Positions 21,377-50,689 of a stretch of DNA of 64,000 nucleotides are shown piece by piece. The notes beneath the pieces were generated by a model. It ran no database searches. It was not told where the DNA came from and worked only from the letters and a program-made list of their open reading frames with translations. Position numbers and translations under genes: made by a program. Positions within the stretch are counted from its first letter, which is position 1, and each line of letters starts with the position of its first letter. Origin of the DNA: Batillaria attramentaria (Eukaryota > Mollusca > Gastropoda > Batillariidae); assembly GCA_018292915.2 (NCBI GenBank), contig JACVVK020000327.1, positions 158,501 through 222,500 on the forward strand, in the 5' to 3' direction.

Positions 21377-21781
21377 GGACTTAAAGATACAAGCTCCCAA
21401 CGAAAAGCTTTCCGAAGTGTGAAAAAACTTTACAGTCGACCGTGCAAGCACAGTCAACTCTGTCTGTCACATTTGCAGAGTTTTCAGCGCTTCGGGGACC
21501 CTTTATAAAACCAGGGCACGAGTTTGCCGTGGCATTATTTGGCTTTTGGTCAGTGAGCGAGACACATCGCTACAGTGTCTAGCGCCGGGATGTGGAGTGC
21601 TGCACTGTCTTTCTCATTCAATGTCAAAACGCAAACTGAGCTGTGAAATCAGGCTGCCCTTGGCTTTTATTAGGGTTTCAGGGACGCTGAAAACTCTGCA
21701 ACTGTGACGGAGTTGACTGTGTAACATTTTCTCACACTTCGGAAATCTTTTTGTTGGGAGCTTAGATCTTTAAGTCCTGGT
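21377..21781. repeat. Imperfect inverted repeat (arms about 130-145 bp)
   Basis: The left arm 21377-21521 (GACTTAAAGATACAAGCTCC .. TTTCCGAAGTGTGA .. GCAGAGTTTTCAGCG) is matched in reverse complement by 21656-21781. A spacer of about 135 bp separates the arms. It looks like a foldback or MITE-type element directly following another foldback fragment. No target duplication was identified. Confidence 0.75.
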
Positions 21782-21829
21782 CTCTTTTCACGCATCTGGC
21801 CCCAGATATAGTAACAGCCAAACTGGCCA

Positions 21830-21965
21830 AGTCTCAGCTTATCCTCGATCGCTCGCGCAAAGTGTAAAGAGCTGTATTAATCATTAACTGATGTAGAGTG
21901 TTTCGAGCATAGAGGAGCACTGACTCACGAACGAAACTGTTCCAAAACATCATAGTGTTGGCTTA
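21830..21965 (+). repeat. Partial copy of dispersed repeat family X
   Basis: CGCGCAAAGTGTAAAGAGC, TGTATTAATCATTAACTGAT, GAGTGTTTCGAGC and CTCACGAACGAAACTGTTCC match the 3' part of the copies at 23,780-24,380 and 24,830-25,190 and of the antisense copy at 35,965-36,258. Confidence 0.65.
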
Positions 21966-22269
21966 GCATCGGTGGAACTGACATGCATCTCAGTTTTATA
22001 AAGTATCAGCTTAGTCAAGCTAGTCCGCTCCGTCGACGCCGTCCTAATCGCTCTACGTGCATTAGACCACAGAGAACACTTCGCTGTGAAACGCTACAGT
22101 CATACATACGTACATACATGCGGCGATAACTGAGGCTTAGAACATAACGATCGATAGCCGCCTCGGCGAATGAAAGGCGCCTTACGCACGTTTGGAACAC
22201 CTGACCCTGCTTCTTCGGCGTGGAGGTCTTTGTCCGCGTCACGTAATAATACGGCTTAAATAAGTATTA

Positions 22270-22500
22270 AAATGTTGCCGAACACTGGCAGACAGTTTGG
22301 ACAGCTCCTGCTGTGTTTACTGTCTAGACGGAGTTGTTCTTCTCTTTCTCTCTCTCTCTCTCTCTCATGTCACACCTGTTTCAGTGTTGCATGTCTGACA
22401 AAGATGTTCTTCAGGTTGTGTGGACAAGACGGAATATCACGTGACTGCCACGTCCACGTCCACGTCCGTGGATTGGCGGAGATCATGATATAAAATCATG
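22270..22500 (+). repeat. Dispersed repeat (shared with 4,300-4,470) abutting the protease promoter
   Basis: It shares CTGGCAGACAG, AAGATGTTCTTCAGG and GTGTGGACAAG..GAATATCAC in collinear order with the other copy and contains a short (CT)n. Its right end carries the TATA-like element at 22489-22495. Confidence 0.6.
22489..22495 (+). promoter_or_regulatory. Candidate TATA box of the mosaic protease gene
   Basis: TATAAAA lies 161 bases before the ATG at 22656. That leaves room for a start site near CAGACTCTTCAGACC (about 22,528-22,541) and a 5' UTR of about 120 bases. No in-frame ATG intervenes that would extend the signal peptide. Confidence 0.5.
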
Positions 22501-22655
22501 ACGAGGTACAGGGCAAGCCCACGGCCACAGACTCTTCAGACCCGGCTGCGGTTGCATCAGTTGTGAAGGCAGGGAAGTGGCTTATATTCTCTTCAGTACA
22601 CGGAGACACTGACGTCCGCGACCAACTGAGTTGAAGAGACAACTAGAGAAAGAAG

Positions 22656-35678
<13,023 letters not shown>

Positions 35679-35826
35679 CGCACTTCAGTCAAATCTGATG
35701 CCGGAAATGTCAGGGACCCACTGCCCTGGTCCTTATAAATATAAAATACTACTACTGAGGTCATTGTGCTGGCAGATTGAAATGTCGGTATGGTTTGTCC
35801 GGCTGTGCCGCGTCACTGACACACTG

Positions 35827-35832
35827 AATAAA
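35827..35832 (+). terminator. Poly(A) signal of the mosaic protease gene
   Basis: AATAAA lies 149 bases after the stop codon and is followed by a GT-rich stretch (TGTTGTGTGTGC). Confidence 0.75.
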
Positions 35833-35964
35833 CGCACCTTTGAAAATTAATGTTGTGTGTGCTTTTTTTAAACTTTTGTTTTTTCTTTTCTCTAAACTGT
35901 CTGAGCACTTTTGATGGTGTCCAACACCGTTCCACTTAACCGGGCTAATTCCATCTGTGCTGCG

Positions 35965-36258
35965 CCAACTTATGTTTTGGAACAGTTTCACTCACACGCG
36001 CGTCTGTGCTACGCTCGTAATACTCTATATTGATGATTGGTAGAGCTCTTAACGCGATACAATGTTGCTTACACTTTGCGCGAGCGGTCGAGCATACAAA
36101 TTCTACGACTCTTGTTACACTGCTGAAGCGTTCAGTGTGGCCGACGCGTTATTGAGCACGCTTCTGTTGGCTCAGTGCCAGTATTACAGACGTTGCCACT
36201 GTTCAGGTGTCTAAGTGGTGTGATGATAGATACCACGAAAACAGCTCAGAACGATCTA
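35965..36258 (-). repeat. Dispersed repeat family X, antisense copy
   Basis: The reverse complement is collinear with 23,780-24,380 and 24,830-25,190. It carries the MITE-free site (GACACCTGAACAGTGGCAAC). A Tc1-like element interrupts its end. Confidence 0.75.
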
Positions 36259-36681
36259 CAGTCTTCACAAAAAGTTAAGGACCAGTCAACATAATGGGTG
36301 ACAGTTTCAATAAATCAGAAAAAAATAAACGAATAAGATTTATCCCGTGAAATTCGGTAGCATTTAAGGGGTAATTAGTGAACATGGCGACCACTGTGTG
36401 GATGGCACGTGCGCGTCACACAGCATGCTTTGCGCGTCTGAAAATCTGCAATTTCGGCAAAACTAGACCGAGTTTCAGTGTTCAGTGAGCGATACCTGGG
36501 GCTTTCTGCACGGCAAAAATGAGATGCAGGTCAAAGAATGCATCCCTGGTTATGAACTGTGCTCATTTGTTTGCCTACATATGAGCCGCCGTTTCAGCGA
36601 TGTTCAGCACTACACCAGTATGCCACCACGACAAAAGTTGAATGATATTTGCAAGTGGTTCTTAACTTTTTGTGAAGGCTG
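36259..36681. mobile_element. Tc1/mariner-like MITE (423 bp) with TA target duplication
   Basis: Terminal inverted repeats CAGTCTTCACAAAAAGTTAA and CAGCCTTCACAAAAAGTTAA (right end, reverse complement) are flanked by TA on both sides (36257-36258 and 36682-36683). TA duplication and CAGT-type ends are typical of Tc1/mariner. Internal open frames show no DDE transposase motif, so it is non-autonomous. Confidence 0.85.
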
Positions 36682-36683
36682 TA

Positions 36684-37114
36684 TGAAGAAAAAATGTAGC
36701 GTTACCTCCTTTGACTGTCTCCTATACTCTACTGAGACATCTGTTATCTAACTTATGAACGGAGCAGTAGGAAAATCGATAAAAACAAAACAGGACAAGG
36801 CTTTCATGAATATAAACAAATGACGTTCAGCTGGCTGAAAAACATTTATTTCATGCACTGTACAAAATGAATTTAAAATGTCATGTAAAAAATAAAATAT
36901 CTACGCACATCACACCAATATGTATATAAACTTTAGAAAATTATGATTTTGCACGAAAACAAAATGCGTGTCAATGCAAAATGTCATATAGAAAAATATA
37001 TGTAGCGCTTCTTTTCCCACAATTATTTTCCATTTCCTCGGATGTATCAATGCTAGGCCGAGTATTTCAAATGAGTGGTCAACAATTCCAATACAGGGTA
37101 GGTGGATGGGTGTT
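36684..37114. other. Intergenic, nothing recognised
   Basis: AT-rich sequence without ORFs or repeats that I can name. Confidence 0.4.
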
Positions 37115-37501
37115 TAATAATAATAATAATAATGAGTTTTGTATAGACGCTTTACCAATTTCATGAATCGGCTCAAAGCGCCGCGAACTGAACCCAACAC
37201 GCACGCTCACGTGAATCACAAGCATTCTCTCACACACTGGACATAAACACATTACAATCACGTGGTGCGAAGGGACAGCTCAGCTATTTAAGCTTCGGAA
37301 TTCAGAATTGCGTTTATTTTTCAAATTTGGTGGGCTGAACATTTCCAAGGCAGAGGGGGAGGAAGCCGAACCCCCGACGATCGGCCCGAATGAACGGTGC
37401 CACATACGAGAAGGAAAAATTCTTTGCCCCGAGTGGGGCTCGAACCACTGACCTCTCGCATTGGTGACAAGTCTCTGAACCACTAGACCACCGACCGCCC
37501 C
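37115..37501 (-). mobile_element. SINE family 2, antisense
   Basis: The head GGTCGGTGGTCTAGTGGTTC, B box GGTTCGAGCCCCACTC and (ATT)n end are visible. The mid-body TCTCCGGGTACTCC part is deleted. Confidence 0.9.
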
Positions 37502-38128
37502 CGTGTTTAGGGGTTTTAACGTCCTTTTCCGCCACATACATTCAAATACAGACAGCTAGCGCACGTCTCGTGCGTTGTAAGTGGCCGCTAAAAGCAACTA
37601 AGCTCGCTAAATATCTATTTGTCTGCTGACACGACAATATGCTCAGGGCGTGGTTAGAGTGAGGACTATATGGCGGATACCTGTACAATGTACGAGTAAA
37701 CAATGACAGGGGAGGTAAATGAGGAAAAAAATGAATCAATGAAACTTCATTTTACGACGGTAGAGGTAGATGACGTCAGGTAGTCAGTCTTCATACCTGC
37801 CGTTGCTAAACACTACTATTAACTAATTAATAAAAAGGAATAAAACAAGAAAAAACAAACAAACATACAAATAAACGCGCAAATAAAAAACAACAACAAC
37901 AACAACAAACAAACAACGAGCAGATGTTGCAAACACACGCACACACATAGACAATGCCTACTGATTTCAAGTGCACAAATACAAAGTCAAGTCCGAAAAG
38001 AGACTGTGTCTATGTTTAAATATATATAGCTTTATCAGTTCATGTACAAAATTTGTATCTATATACATTGTGCGCGTTGGACCGGTAACATTTTCCACTT
38101 TATACACCTTTATACCCAGTATCATAAC

Positions 38129-38170
<42 letters not shown>

Positions 38171-39839
38171 TAAATGTGTAACTTGTCTCTATATTCCCCC
38201 CTCCCCCCTATATTCCTGTAGCTTATAGATTGTTCTTTCTTTGCTCGTGCTCGTATTCTCGTAGTTTAGTTTGGCAACGGCAAAGTTCAAACACGGTATT
38301 TCTGACAAAACTGTTACCGTTGGAAAATAAACATTATTGTCATTATTCTCTCTCTCTCTCTCTCTCTCTCTGAAGTACATTCTACAGGTACATATTGCAG
38401 ACAGGCTGTTCGACAACCTGTATTCAGCGCAGAGAAAAGACAGTTTGCGTGAAAAATCTTGTAAGATGAATTTGCCTGAAGTGTTTTAGAATTTATGACC
38501 GCGTCAGCGATGGGTTCTTGGGCAGAAGTCAAGCGGGAAATGAAAACAATCCGGGAAGAAAAGAAAAAAAAAGCGGGGGGGAGGGGGGGGTTGTTGTGGA
38601 AGGCGGGTGGGGGGGGGGGGGGGGTAATGCTACCATTTCAACCCAACCCAAACGCGAGTGACAGTACCAAGCGCGTGTTGTGTTGATGGCATTCCACATC
38701 ACAAAAGAGGAAAATTGAAAACCTTGGTATCCACTCCCGGCTCATGATGGGCGATCGCGTTACCTTTTGTATGGGGCCATTCAAGGGGTGGAGCTGGTAC
38801 GGTCGACGGTTCAGTTGTGAAATGTCTTTTAAACCTCTCATGGGAAGCCAAGCAGCGTAAATTTTCCGGTTCATGCAGCGCTCACACACCGAGGAAAAGC
38901 TGGACCTTGGAAAAGTTCAAACAGCTCACACCTTCCGTCAAACCCAGTCGCACATTTCCCACGTTTGAGGCTATTTTGGATTACCTAAAAAAAATTCTCT
39001 AAATGATAGTTCAATGAACTGCGATTTGGCAAAAGCGTTCGCGGTACAGGATGTGCATTTTAAGCCCCAAAAGACAATGAAACCAAATGATACTCCCCAA
39101 AAAAATCTAAAATGAGACACACACCCATCACGGTGGTAGCAGTTTTCATTCATTTGGTATGAGAACAAAAAGGAAGTTATAAAATAGATAGATTCTAGCA
39201 AACTTGCCATTAAGCACGAGTCTGACTCGTCAAGTATGGACACTCAGGTTGTTTCAAAAACAAATTCGTCGTTGGCTTTACCTGACAAAATACAATACAC
39301 GGGGCATCCACTGAGGAAACGTGTTTACCCCCGGCATGGCGAATATAGTCATGGCGCCCCTCTCCTGTAATCGAGGGTCAGGGATCCAACCATAGGAAAA
39401 AATACAACACATTAATATCTCTGTAGTGGCTGGACCAATATTTATATAATACTAGGACACAATGGGCGCTGAATGACGCTCCATGAAAATATACTCTTTA
39501 CCCTTACAAGCTACAGTGCGTGCGTGTCTCAGTGGAGAATGCCCAACGCTAACACTGCGAGTTGAGGTTCACCGTGCGCCGTAGGGGATCCCATTCTATC
39601 TTCCGCCGACGGCCAGTTGAAGCTGTCAACATTTCAATCAAGCTCAGCTAGTAAACATCATCGTACAGCTTAGGTACGCTGTAATTTCTCATACATCAGC
39701 CTGTGGAATTAGCCACCACGCAAAAGATGTAGCCACCAAAAAGTTTGTTCGGTTGGATCCCTAACCCAGGATGTGACTCCCCCGATCACTCATGAGTAAC
39801 CCGAACTAGGAGAAGAAGTACTTAACAAAAACACGGTAA
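37502..39839. other. Gene-poor intergenic stretch
   Basis: It holds CAA-rich sequence near 37,890-37,910, (CT)n tracts at 38131-38166 and 38346-38371, and G-runs near 38,575-38,626. It also has a 61-codon ORF at 38817-39002 (MKCLLNLSWEAKQRK...) that resembles no family I know. No gene is supported. Confidence 0.5.
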
Positions 39840-40320
39840 GTCATACAACAAAACACAGACGTTAACGTCTCTATGTTCCGAACGCTGCTGAGATATATAA
39901 AAAAAAAAACAAAAAAAAAAAAAAACCTGCCGCTTTCCAAGCGCTATGGTTGTTTGCCATACAGACGAATGTTTCTTCTGGTCATCGCGACCGTTTTCGT
40001 GACTTTGTGACTTCTACTGTTAGAGAAATACGATTTTCTTTGAGCCTGCGGTCCATTCCTGAACAGACTGGGACTGGAAAAAGCTTCTAAAATTACCAAC
40101 CAATCCGCGCCGTCTGGCTGGTCCGCCTCAGTCCGCGCGCAACCAAATAATGTCGTCTGCTCAGTTCACTTCTAGGACAACATACACGCCGGCCAGAGTC
40201 ACCGCAATGGTCTAGGATGCTATATTGTGACCAAAGTGACTGATTCTGATGCACAGATTCGGTGCAGTCGATGAAACAATGTTCCACATGCTGCTGTTTG
40301 CCGGTTCTGCGTATTGAGAG
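39840..40320 (+). repeat. Dispersed repeat family Y, uninterrupted copy
   Basis: Collinear with the blocks in 26,270-28,425. It carries only one diverged 77-bp unit (about 40,075-40,152) and no LINE insertions. It ends 43 bases before the SLC10-like stop codon, so it lies in that gene's 3' UTR or flank. Confidence 0.75.
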
Positions 40321-40362
40321 TTGAAAACCATCGACAGACGGAATATAATTATATCGTAACCC

Positions 40363-44055
<3,693 letters not shown>

Positions 44056-44203
44056 CGTCAGCTCTGTCAGTCACCGACTGCTGAACACGAAAGTGCACAA
44101 TCCACGAATTGACTGAATTCAAGTTGTTCGGCCAAAACAGGACTCTGCAAGAAATACCAGCGCCTGCGTTAGATGTGAACTGCAAGGTAATTAATTTTCT
44201 GCT

Positions 44204-44204
<1 letters not shown>

Positions 44205-44271
<67 letters not shown>

Positions 44272-44309
44272 TGCAATCATTGAATGAGTGCTCACACAGA
44301 CACACACAG

Positions 44310-44341
<32 letters not shown>
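44205..44341. repeat. Interrupted (CA)n microsatellite upstream of the SLC10-like gene
   Basis: Two CA blocks (44205-44268 and 44314-44341) in the 5' flank, about 150-290 bases before the ATG. Confidence 0.95.
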
Positions 44342-44343
<2 letters not shown>

Positions 44344-45110
44344 CCCTCGGTAGCGCCAAATCGTCCGCGCACATGAAACGCATGATATTATGAAAATGTA
44401 CAGTGACTGAACTCGCCACTAATCCTCGCCCGCGTTCGTACTGTAAAGTCAGTATAATCTTCGTCTCTCTTATTATCGTCTATTGCTCAGTCTCCATAGA
44501 AACAGCAGCTCGTCAGTCGAAAAGAACCCAAAGCGGTCGGGTGGATCGATATATGACTGTGATGACACACACGTTAAGAATATATTATACCTATGTTCAG
44601 TTGATGACAACCTGCTTGGGCTACTGCGGCCAATTCTACGTGAACTGACACTGTAGTGGAAATGCTGAGATGACAAATATGACCGGGCGATTTTACCTAT
44701 TGAAACTATGGTGAACTGAGGATATGCATGATCAGTCAACTCCATTCATATCAGTCGACCTGTAATGGTTATCCGGCAGATCTGAAAAGGGCCATCAGCG
44801 TGCTAGAAACAACAACAACAACAACAACAACAACACTGAACAACGAGAATACCTACGGTTAATACACTGACTCCGTACAGCGCAGGAATATCCCACGTTT
44901 TGGGGGGACTTTTTCGTTTTTGTTTTTTGTGTGTGTTTTTTTTGGCCCTGTGTGCGAAATTCAGGCAAGATTAACGGCTCCTTGGCCGGAGGCTCTTATT
45001 GCAGCAAACACGAGTATAATCAATGTGCAACACTCCCAGTGAGCCAAAGGTAAATCCACGCAGACAAAAATTAATTATGATATGTTTTAGTGAGGCCACA
45101 CCACGATGCA
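44342..45110. other. SLC10-like 5' flank and intergenic sequence
   Basis: It contains an (AAC)n tract at 44812-44835. The promoter of the SLC10-like gene probably lies in the first few hundred bases, but I see no TATA box. Confidence 0.4.
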
Positions 45111-45414
45111 CGGCCCCAAACCGACCCTGTTCCGGGTCCGTCGATAACTCTAGGCCCCTGCGACGACGCCCAAACCGGGCTAACCGAGACCGAGCCGAGC
45201 TAAGTGATACCTAAGAAGGAAAAAACAAAACTACTCGGTGACAAGGAAAGTGTACAGCTGCGAACAACTTTGATGTCCCCGTGTTATTTCACAGTGTGCA
45301 CAGAAGCTGTGAAAACTGTCGCATTCACCAGCACAGTACATTTTCAGCCTGTTTAGAGATTATTGCCTGCATGAATTGTTCCCCGAGCATACACAGACCC
45401 GCAGCATGCATACA

Positions 45415-45473
<59 letters not shown>

Positions 45474-45808
45474 CAGCTTTGTGCTCTGCCACGAAAAATG
45501 CGTGCTTGTTGCGGCAAGGGAGACAACTCATGCAGACAATAATCTCTAAACAGAGATGTACTGTGCTGGTGAATGCGACAGTTTTCACCGCTTCTGCGCA
45601 CACTGTGAAACAAGACCGGGACGTCAAAGTTGTTCGCAAATGTCCACTTTCCTTGTCACCGACTGAGTAGTTTTTTTTTTTGTTTTTTTTTTGTTTTTTT
45701 TCCTTCTTAGGTATCACTTAGCTCGTCTCGGTCTCGGTTAGCCCGACTTGGCCGTCGTCCCCGGGGCCTAGAATTATCGACGGACCCGGAACAGCCGGGG
45801 TTGACCCC
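45111..45808. mobile_element. Long-armed foldback element (about 700 bp)
   Basis: The left arm 45111-45383 and right arm 45520-45808 are imperfect reverse complements. Examples are TGTTCCGGGTCCGTCGATAA, CTAACCGAGACCGAG, AGCTAAGTGATACCTAAGAA, CGGTGACAAGGAAAGTG, and GTCGCATTCACCAGCACAGT. The arms enclose a 136-bp centre with (TG)n at 45418-45472. A second, one-armed copy lies at 20,985-21,300. No transposase ORF is present. Confidence 0.9.
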
Positions 45809-48232
45809 AGACTTACTTGGTAGGAATTAAAAACACGCTAGAAGAGATGGCCCAGTTTGCCGCTGCTGTCCAGGAACATCCGGGCAATATCGAGAGCACT
45901 GTCCCTGTGTTTGTTCAAGCTGTCACAGTCTATTCAAGTCCCTGATCAACGCTCCTTATACGAAAATGTTTTTAACTCAGTGATCCGGGAAGAAATGTGT
46001 CTTCAGTGTCTATTATCCGCCTCAGTCTAAGCGTGTTCTGAAACCGGCGTTTTGTATCAGTGCAGTGATGCGCAATGAGCTGATCTACCGGTTGGAACAC
46101 ACACACTGACTTGTACTAGTAAGCGCGTCTGCTTTTTGAATTCACAGTGAATAGCGTAATATCATGCCGTATGCTAATCTACTGCTGTGTCAATGACCGC
46201 AGCTATGATGTTTGGCTGAACTTACTCAGCTCTGTGTACTTGTCTGCAGCCGGCGAGGTCTTTGCCACGTCTATGTTACGACGAGATGTGTATCAGCAGG
46301 CCGGGGACAAGCACTAGTTATTAAGTATGTCTCTGGTATCAGATATCAGTGACGACTGAGCCTACACCGGCTGACCAGCACTATCAGTCTCATAATACTG
46401 ACTGTCACGGGGTGCAATAGACAAGCAGATCTACCGTCATGTCCACTGAACCGCAAAACTATCCGGTTTTAAGGAGCAGATCACGCCGGTGTGCTACCGA
46501 ATGAGGTTCGTGTCAGAGCGATCACGTTGACCCGCTAAGTTTTTTTTTTTTTTTTTGCTGCTGTGCAAACGACAAGCGAAATTACTGAGACAGTGTGACT
46601 GGCTTTCGCCGCAGTGTTATTCGGTCTGCCTGCTGACTGGGACTTACCCGTCCTGGCTGCAATTACTAGTAATGCCTGGCTTCGCTGGGCACTCAGTGCT
46701 GCAATAATGTCACTTCAGTTTGTTCCTGCGTCAGTCAGTAATAATCCACAAGACAATCTGTGCGTCCTTGCACACTAAAGAACAAACCTGGCGCTCAGTG
46801 TTCAGCGGCCGGCTTATCCTATTGTCGTCATTCGAGGGTCTTTGTTATGCACGGTTCTTGGTGGGGAAAAACAAGGCCTCACCGCTTACGAAGCCGGTAC
46901 TATTGTCACGTAAATCAGTATAACTGACCTAGGCAAAGGTGAAGCTGTCAACACAAACAACAATTATCCGTCCGTGTACAGCGTCAGTATACACCCTCGT
47001 TCTCACACGCGGCCCAAGAAATTAAAGTGTCTCAAGTCACACTGAGAAGCATCCAAGCAACGGATAATCCGCTACACGCCAGCCGATACGTGAGTACACT
47101 GAAGACATCTGACGGCACAGCAGAAGACCTCCCTGGACAATGGCGTTTAATCCCAGGACTCAAGCTGCTCACTTGCAACTTGAAACGTGTATCAGCTGCT
47201 GCCACTGCCTCACCCACTTAGTGGCTCACCACGCGGCGTACGCTGAGCCTGAGGGGCTTATAAACTTCATAACCGCAGCCTTGAACTTTCCACAATCCAC
47301 ACTCCCCTGCTCTTTTCTTTGCGACCAGACCACGCTTCGTCGAAGCTTTGACACAGATGACAAGCAGAATGTGTGTGTATGGGTGTGTGTGTGTGTGTGG
47401 AGAGAGAGAGGGGGAGGGGGAGGGGCAAAGAGCATGGAGAGGGTAGAGGAACAGGAGGGACTGCGGCAGAGTAGAGGTAGCCGCACAGGTGTAAGCCATT
47501 CTCCTGTCAAAGGAGGGCGTGGGTTGTTTGCACACCAACAGCAGACTTCGTATCTTCGGCGATTAGAAGTCACCTCCCCCTACTAAACAGGAGAACTGGC
47601 CACTGGGCGCGTGTTTACGTTGTAGACTTGCGATATCGCCAGCCCACCGTCGTCTGGATTAAGGGTCTAAGCGCAATGGATTTAATAGTCGCTTAGGTTC
47701 TTTTTCCAGATTAATTATTTTACTGTGCGTGTAGGCAGTATAGTCATTGCTTGACCTGTATCCAGCTGAAGTAACAGCGTCGACTGACTATGCACTGGCC
47801 CGAACTCAAATTGTCGGTCAGCTCTGCTGATAAGCGACGATAATTTCTGCCACTTCCCGACTTGATACAATAATGACTGATATAATGTGTCCATCTGGCG
47901 CGTTTCCCCCGGCTCTGCTCAGTTGAAATTAAGTCACGTTGACAAATGATTTCAGTCCAGTCAGCTGACTCGGATATTCTTTCTGCATAACTATGCACTG
48001 ATGCCCTCCGGCCAGTGGCACACAGTCAGTCTTTGTTATTCAAGCAGTATCAGTCCGGCTCAACCGCTCTCAGTGCCAGACATCAGTCTTCTGTATCCGG
48101 CCGACTTCGCCGAGCGACACAACGTGTTGTTGTCAGTAAACTAGTCAGTGAACTCAGTGACAGCAGCACTGAGCCGCGGCAGCAGCAGCAGTAGCAGCAA
48201 CAACAGCAACAACAACAACACAAGAAGACAAG

Positions 48233-48490
48233 GCAAGACGAAACGAGAATGACGAGACGAGACAAAGATGAGACGACACGAGACTCAGTAGTGACGAGAT
48301 CAGAAGACGAGACTGACGAGACGAGACGAGACAAAGATGAGACGACACGAGACTGACGAGATCAGAAGACGAGACTTACGAGACGAGACGAGACGAGACA
48401 AAGACGAGACTGACGACACGAGACACTGAGACGACACGACGGAGATGAGACGAGACGAGACGAGACCGTGGCAAAGACGAGACGAGACGA
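48233..48490. repeat. GACGA/GAGAC-type minisatellite
   Basis: A degenerate array of GACGAGAC motifs mixed with ACACGAGACTGACGAGATCA repeats. The minus-strand Ser-rich ORFs here are repeat artefacts. Confidence 0.85.
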
Positions 48491-48631
48491 GGGAAGACAA
48501 AACAAATCAAAAGAGGACTGAAAACCACGATACAACTACCAAAGAAACAAACGTGACACTGAAACAAGACCAAAACTGAACTTAAACTTTTTTTTTTTTT
48601 TTTTTTGGGATCATGTCAGTCCACTATGATC

Positions 48632-48711
48632 AACCCTAGAGCTAGTTTAGTTCGAGGTTAGACTCTAACCCGGGGCTAAACTCGCTAAGCTCGACTTCTA
48701 CATGCGGAGCC
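48632..48711 (-). mobile_element. Fragment of the CTG-duplicating MITE
   Basis: CCCTAGAGCTAGTTTAGTTC, GAGGTTAGACTCTAACCCGG and GGCTAAACTCGCTAAGC match one end of the elements at 23,845 and 52,040. The terminal TACATGCGGAGCC is diverged. Confidence 0.7.
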
Positions 48712-49219
48712 AGGAGTGGAGGGTGAAAACTTAACTAACAACAACTTGAAAACGACAACGGCACACTGACTGCGTACGTGGGCACTGACCTGCGGCCGGG
48801 TTGGGTAGTGTTACACATTTTGACAGCAGCCAGTATTACTCATTAGTATTCGGGTAGCAGAGGGTTAAAAAAAAAAAAATCAGTCGCCGATTGTACAGTT
48901 AAGCGAGCCTGCGGCAAACGTGTTTGGCTTTACTTTGCGGTGACAGCAGTGTGGGCTGTTTCTCAGTGAGCGTTATACATATGGACCTGAGTCTTAAACC
49001 AGTGAAAACCACTGAACCGCGCAGTGACGGAACACTGAAAAGAAACCAGCTGATACACTACATCAAGACAAGACATCTGAGCGGCAAAACAACGGCAAAG
49101 AAGTTGATACTGACCACAAAATAAAACCGATAAAGTGTAAAAGCACAGGTAGTGAAAACATCACAAATTGACACAGTCAGTGATAAGTTAAAATCGAGAG
49201 AGAGAGAGAGAGAGAGAGC

Positions 49220-49250
<31 letters not shown>

Positions 49251-49686
49251 ACGTTTTTTATTCAGGATAGAGCATTTAGGCATTGCTGCCTGTCTTACAA
49301 GCTGTCCTGCTATTCTACGTTAAAGGGTAAAAAAGACACATCAAAACAAGGGGGGAAAGGAAAAAAGAGAAGAAAAGACAAACAAAACTATTAACTATCT
49401 CAGTAAAGGAAATGAAGAAGAGAAAAGTACACATGATAAACAAATCAAAACATACATGGCATGTGTCGATGATATTGGCTAGAGAGAGAGAGAGAGAGAG
49501 AATGGCAAGGTATCTTTTTTTTGTGGCAAACGTTTTGGCGCAAGTACCATATTGCAACTTGCCGTTGCTAAACTACGAAAAAAAAAAGCAAAACAAAACA
49601 AACACTGAAATAACATATGGAGATGAAAATCTAACAGCTACAGTTACATACACAAAGTAAGAGGAAAGTCGGGAAAGTCGGAAAAA

Positions 49687-49865
<179 letters not shown>

Positions 49866-50689
49866 TTCATTTTATATGAATGTACGCTGCGACTTGTACT
49901 GAGGCACTAACACTGTTTTTTGCACAGGGGAGCCGGCGAGGACTGAGGAATAAATTCAACAGAACGCGTTGCCCAACCCCCCCCCCCCCCACCACTCCCT
50001 CACCCCCCCCCCCCGCCCCCTTTTAGACAAGACTGATCAGTCTTAATCAAATACATAAACGAAGAGACAATCTATCAAGGCAACAAGTGAAGCAGTGTAG
50101 ATTTAAAAAAAAAAGTCGTCTTGTGTGTATCTACTCAGTGTCTCGGGCGTCAGTGGTAGGCCTATGGTGAAATTTAGTTAGAGAGAGAGAGAGAGAGACT
50201 AAGGTTAGCCCTCTTTGCTGAGATATATATCAGCGACAAACCTACACATACTCTACTGAGACACACTCAAACGACAACATGTGGTCACGATCACACAATC
50301 CAAATTTTTTTTCATGGCGACAGAAATAGCAACTGCCGCTATGAAAAACAAAACATGTAGACATAGTCACAGTGATAGCATTTACGGCCATGCCAGCCAC
50401 AGTCAGTGCAGTGTACAGACGGCGATAAGTACTATATTATAATGAGGGTCTTTGTTATGTGATATCAGATTTGATGCCGGCCCTGCCATTGGCTGCTCCT
50501 GCTGACAAACATCGCATAATGTGAATACTGAGTCGTGAAACTCAGTGCAGCTACACACTATAGTAAGTAGGCCTACGTTTATTCTTCTGAGCCGATTGGT
50601 TGGTTGCTAGGGTGGCTGAATGGCTGGTTGATTGGGGGGGAGGGGGAGGGGGTAAGTGGGGGGGGGAGTAGAGATGTTAACGTCCTTTT

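Noticed and set aside
38817..39002. 61-aa ORF as a small gene
   Set aside because: No signal peptide, domain, promoter or splice context; chance occurrence at this length is expected.
44109..44393. His/Thr-rich ORF upstream of the SLC10-like gene
   Set aside because: It is a read-through of a (CA)n tract in the 5' flank.
48083..48573. Ser/Leu/Val-rich minus-strand ORFs
   Set aside because: They arise from the GACGA-type minisatellite.
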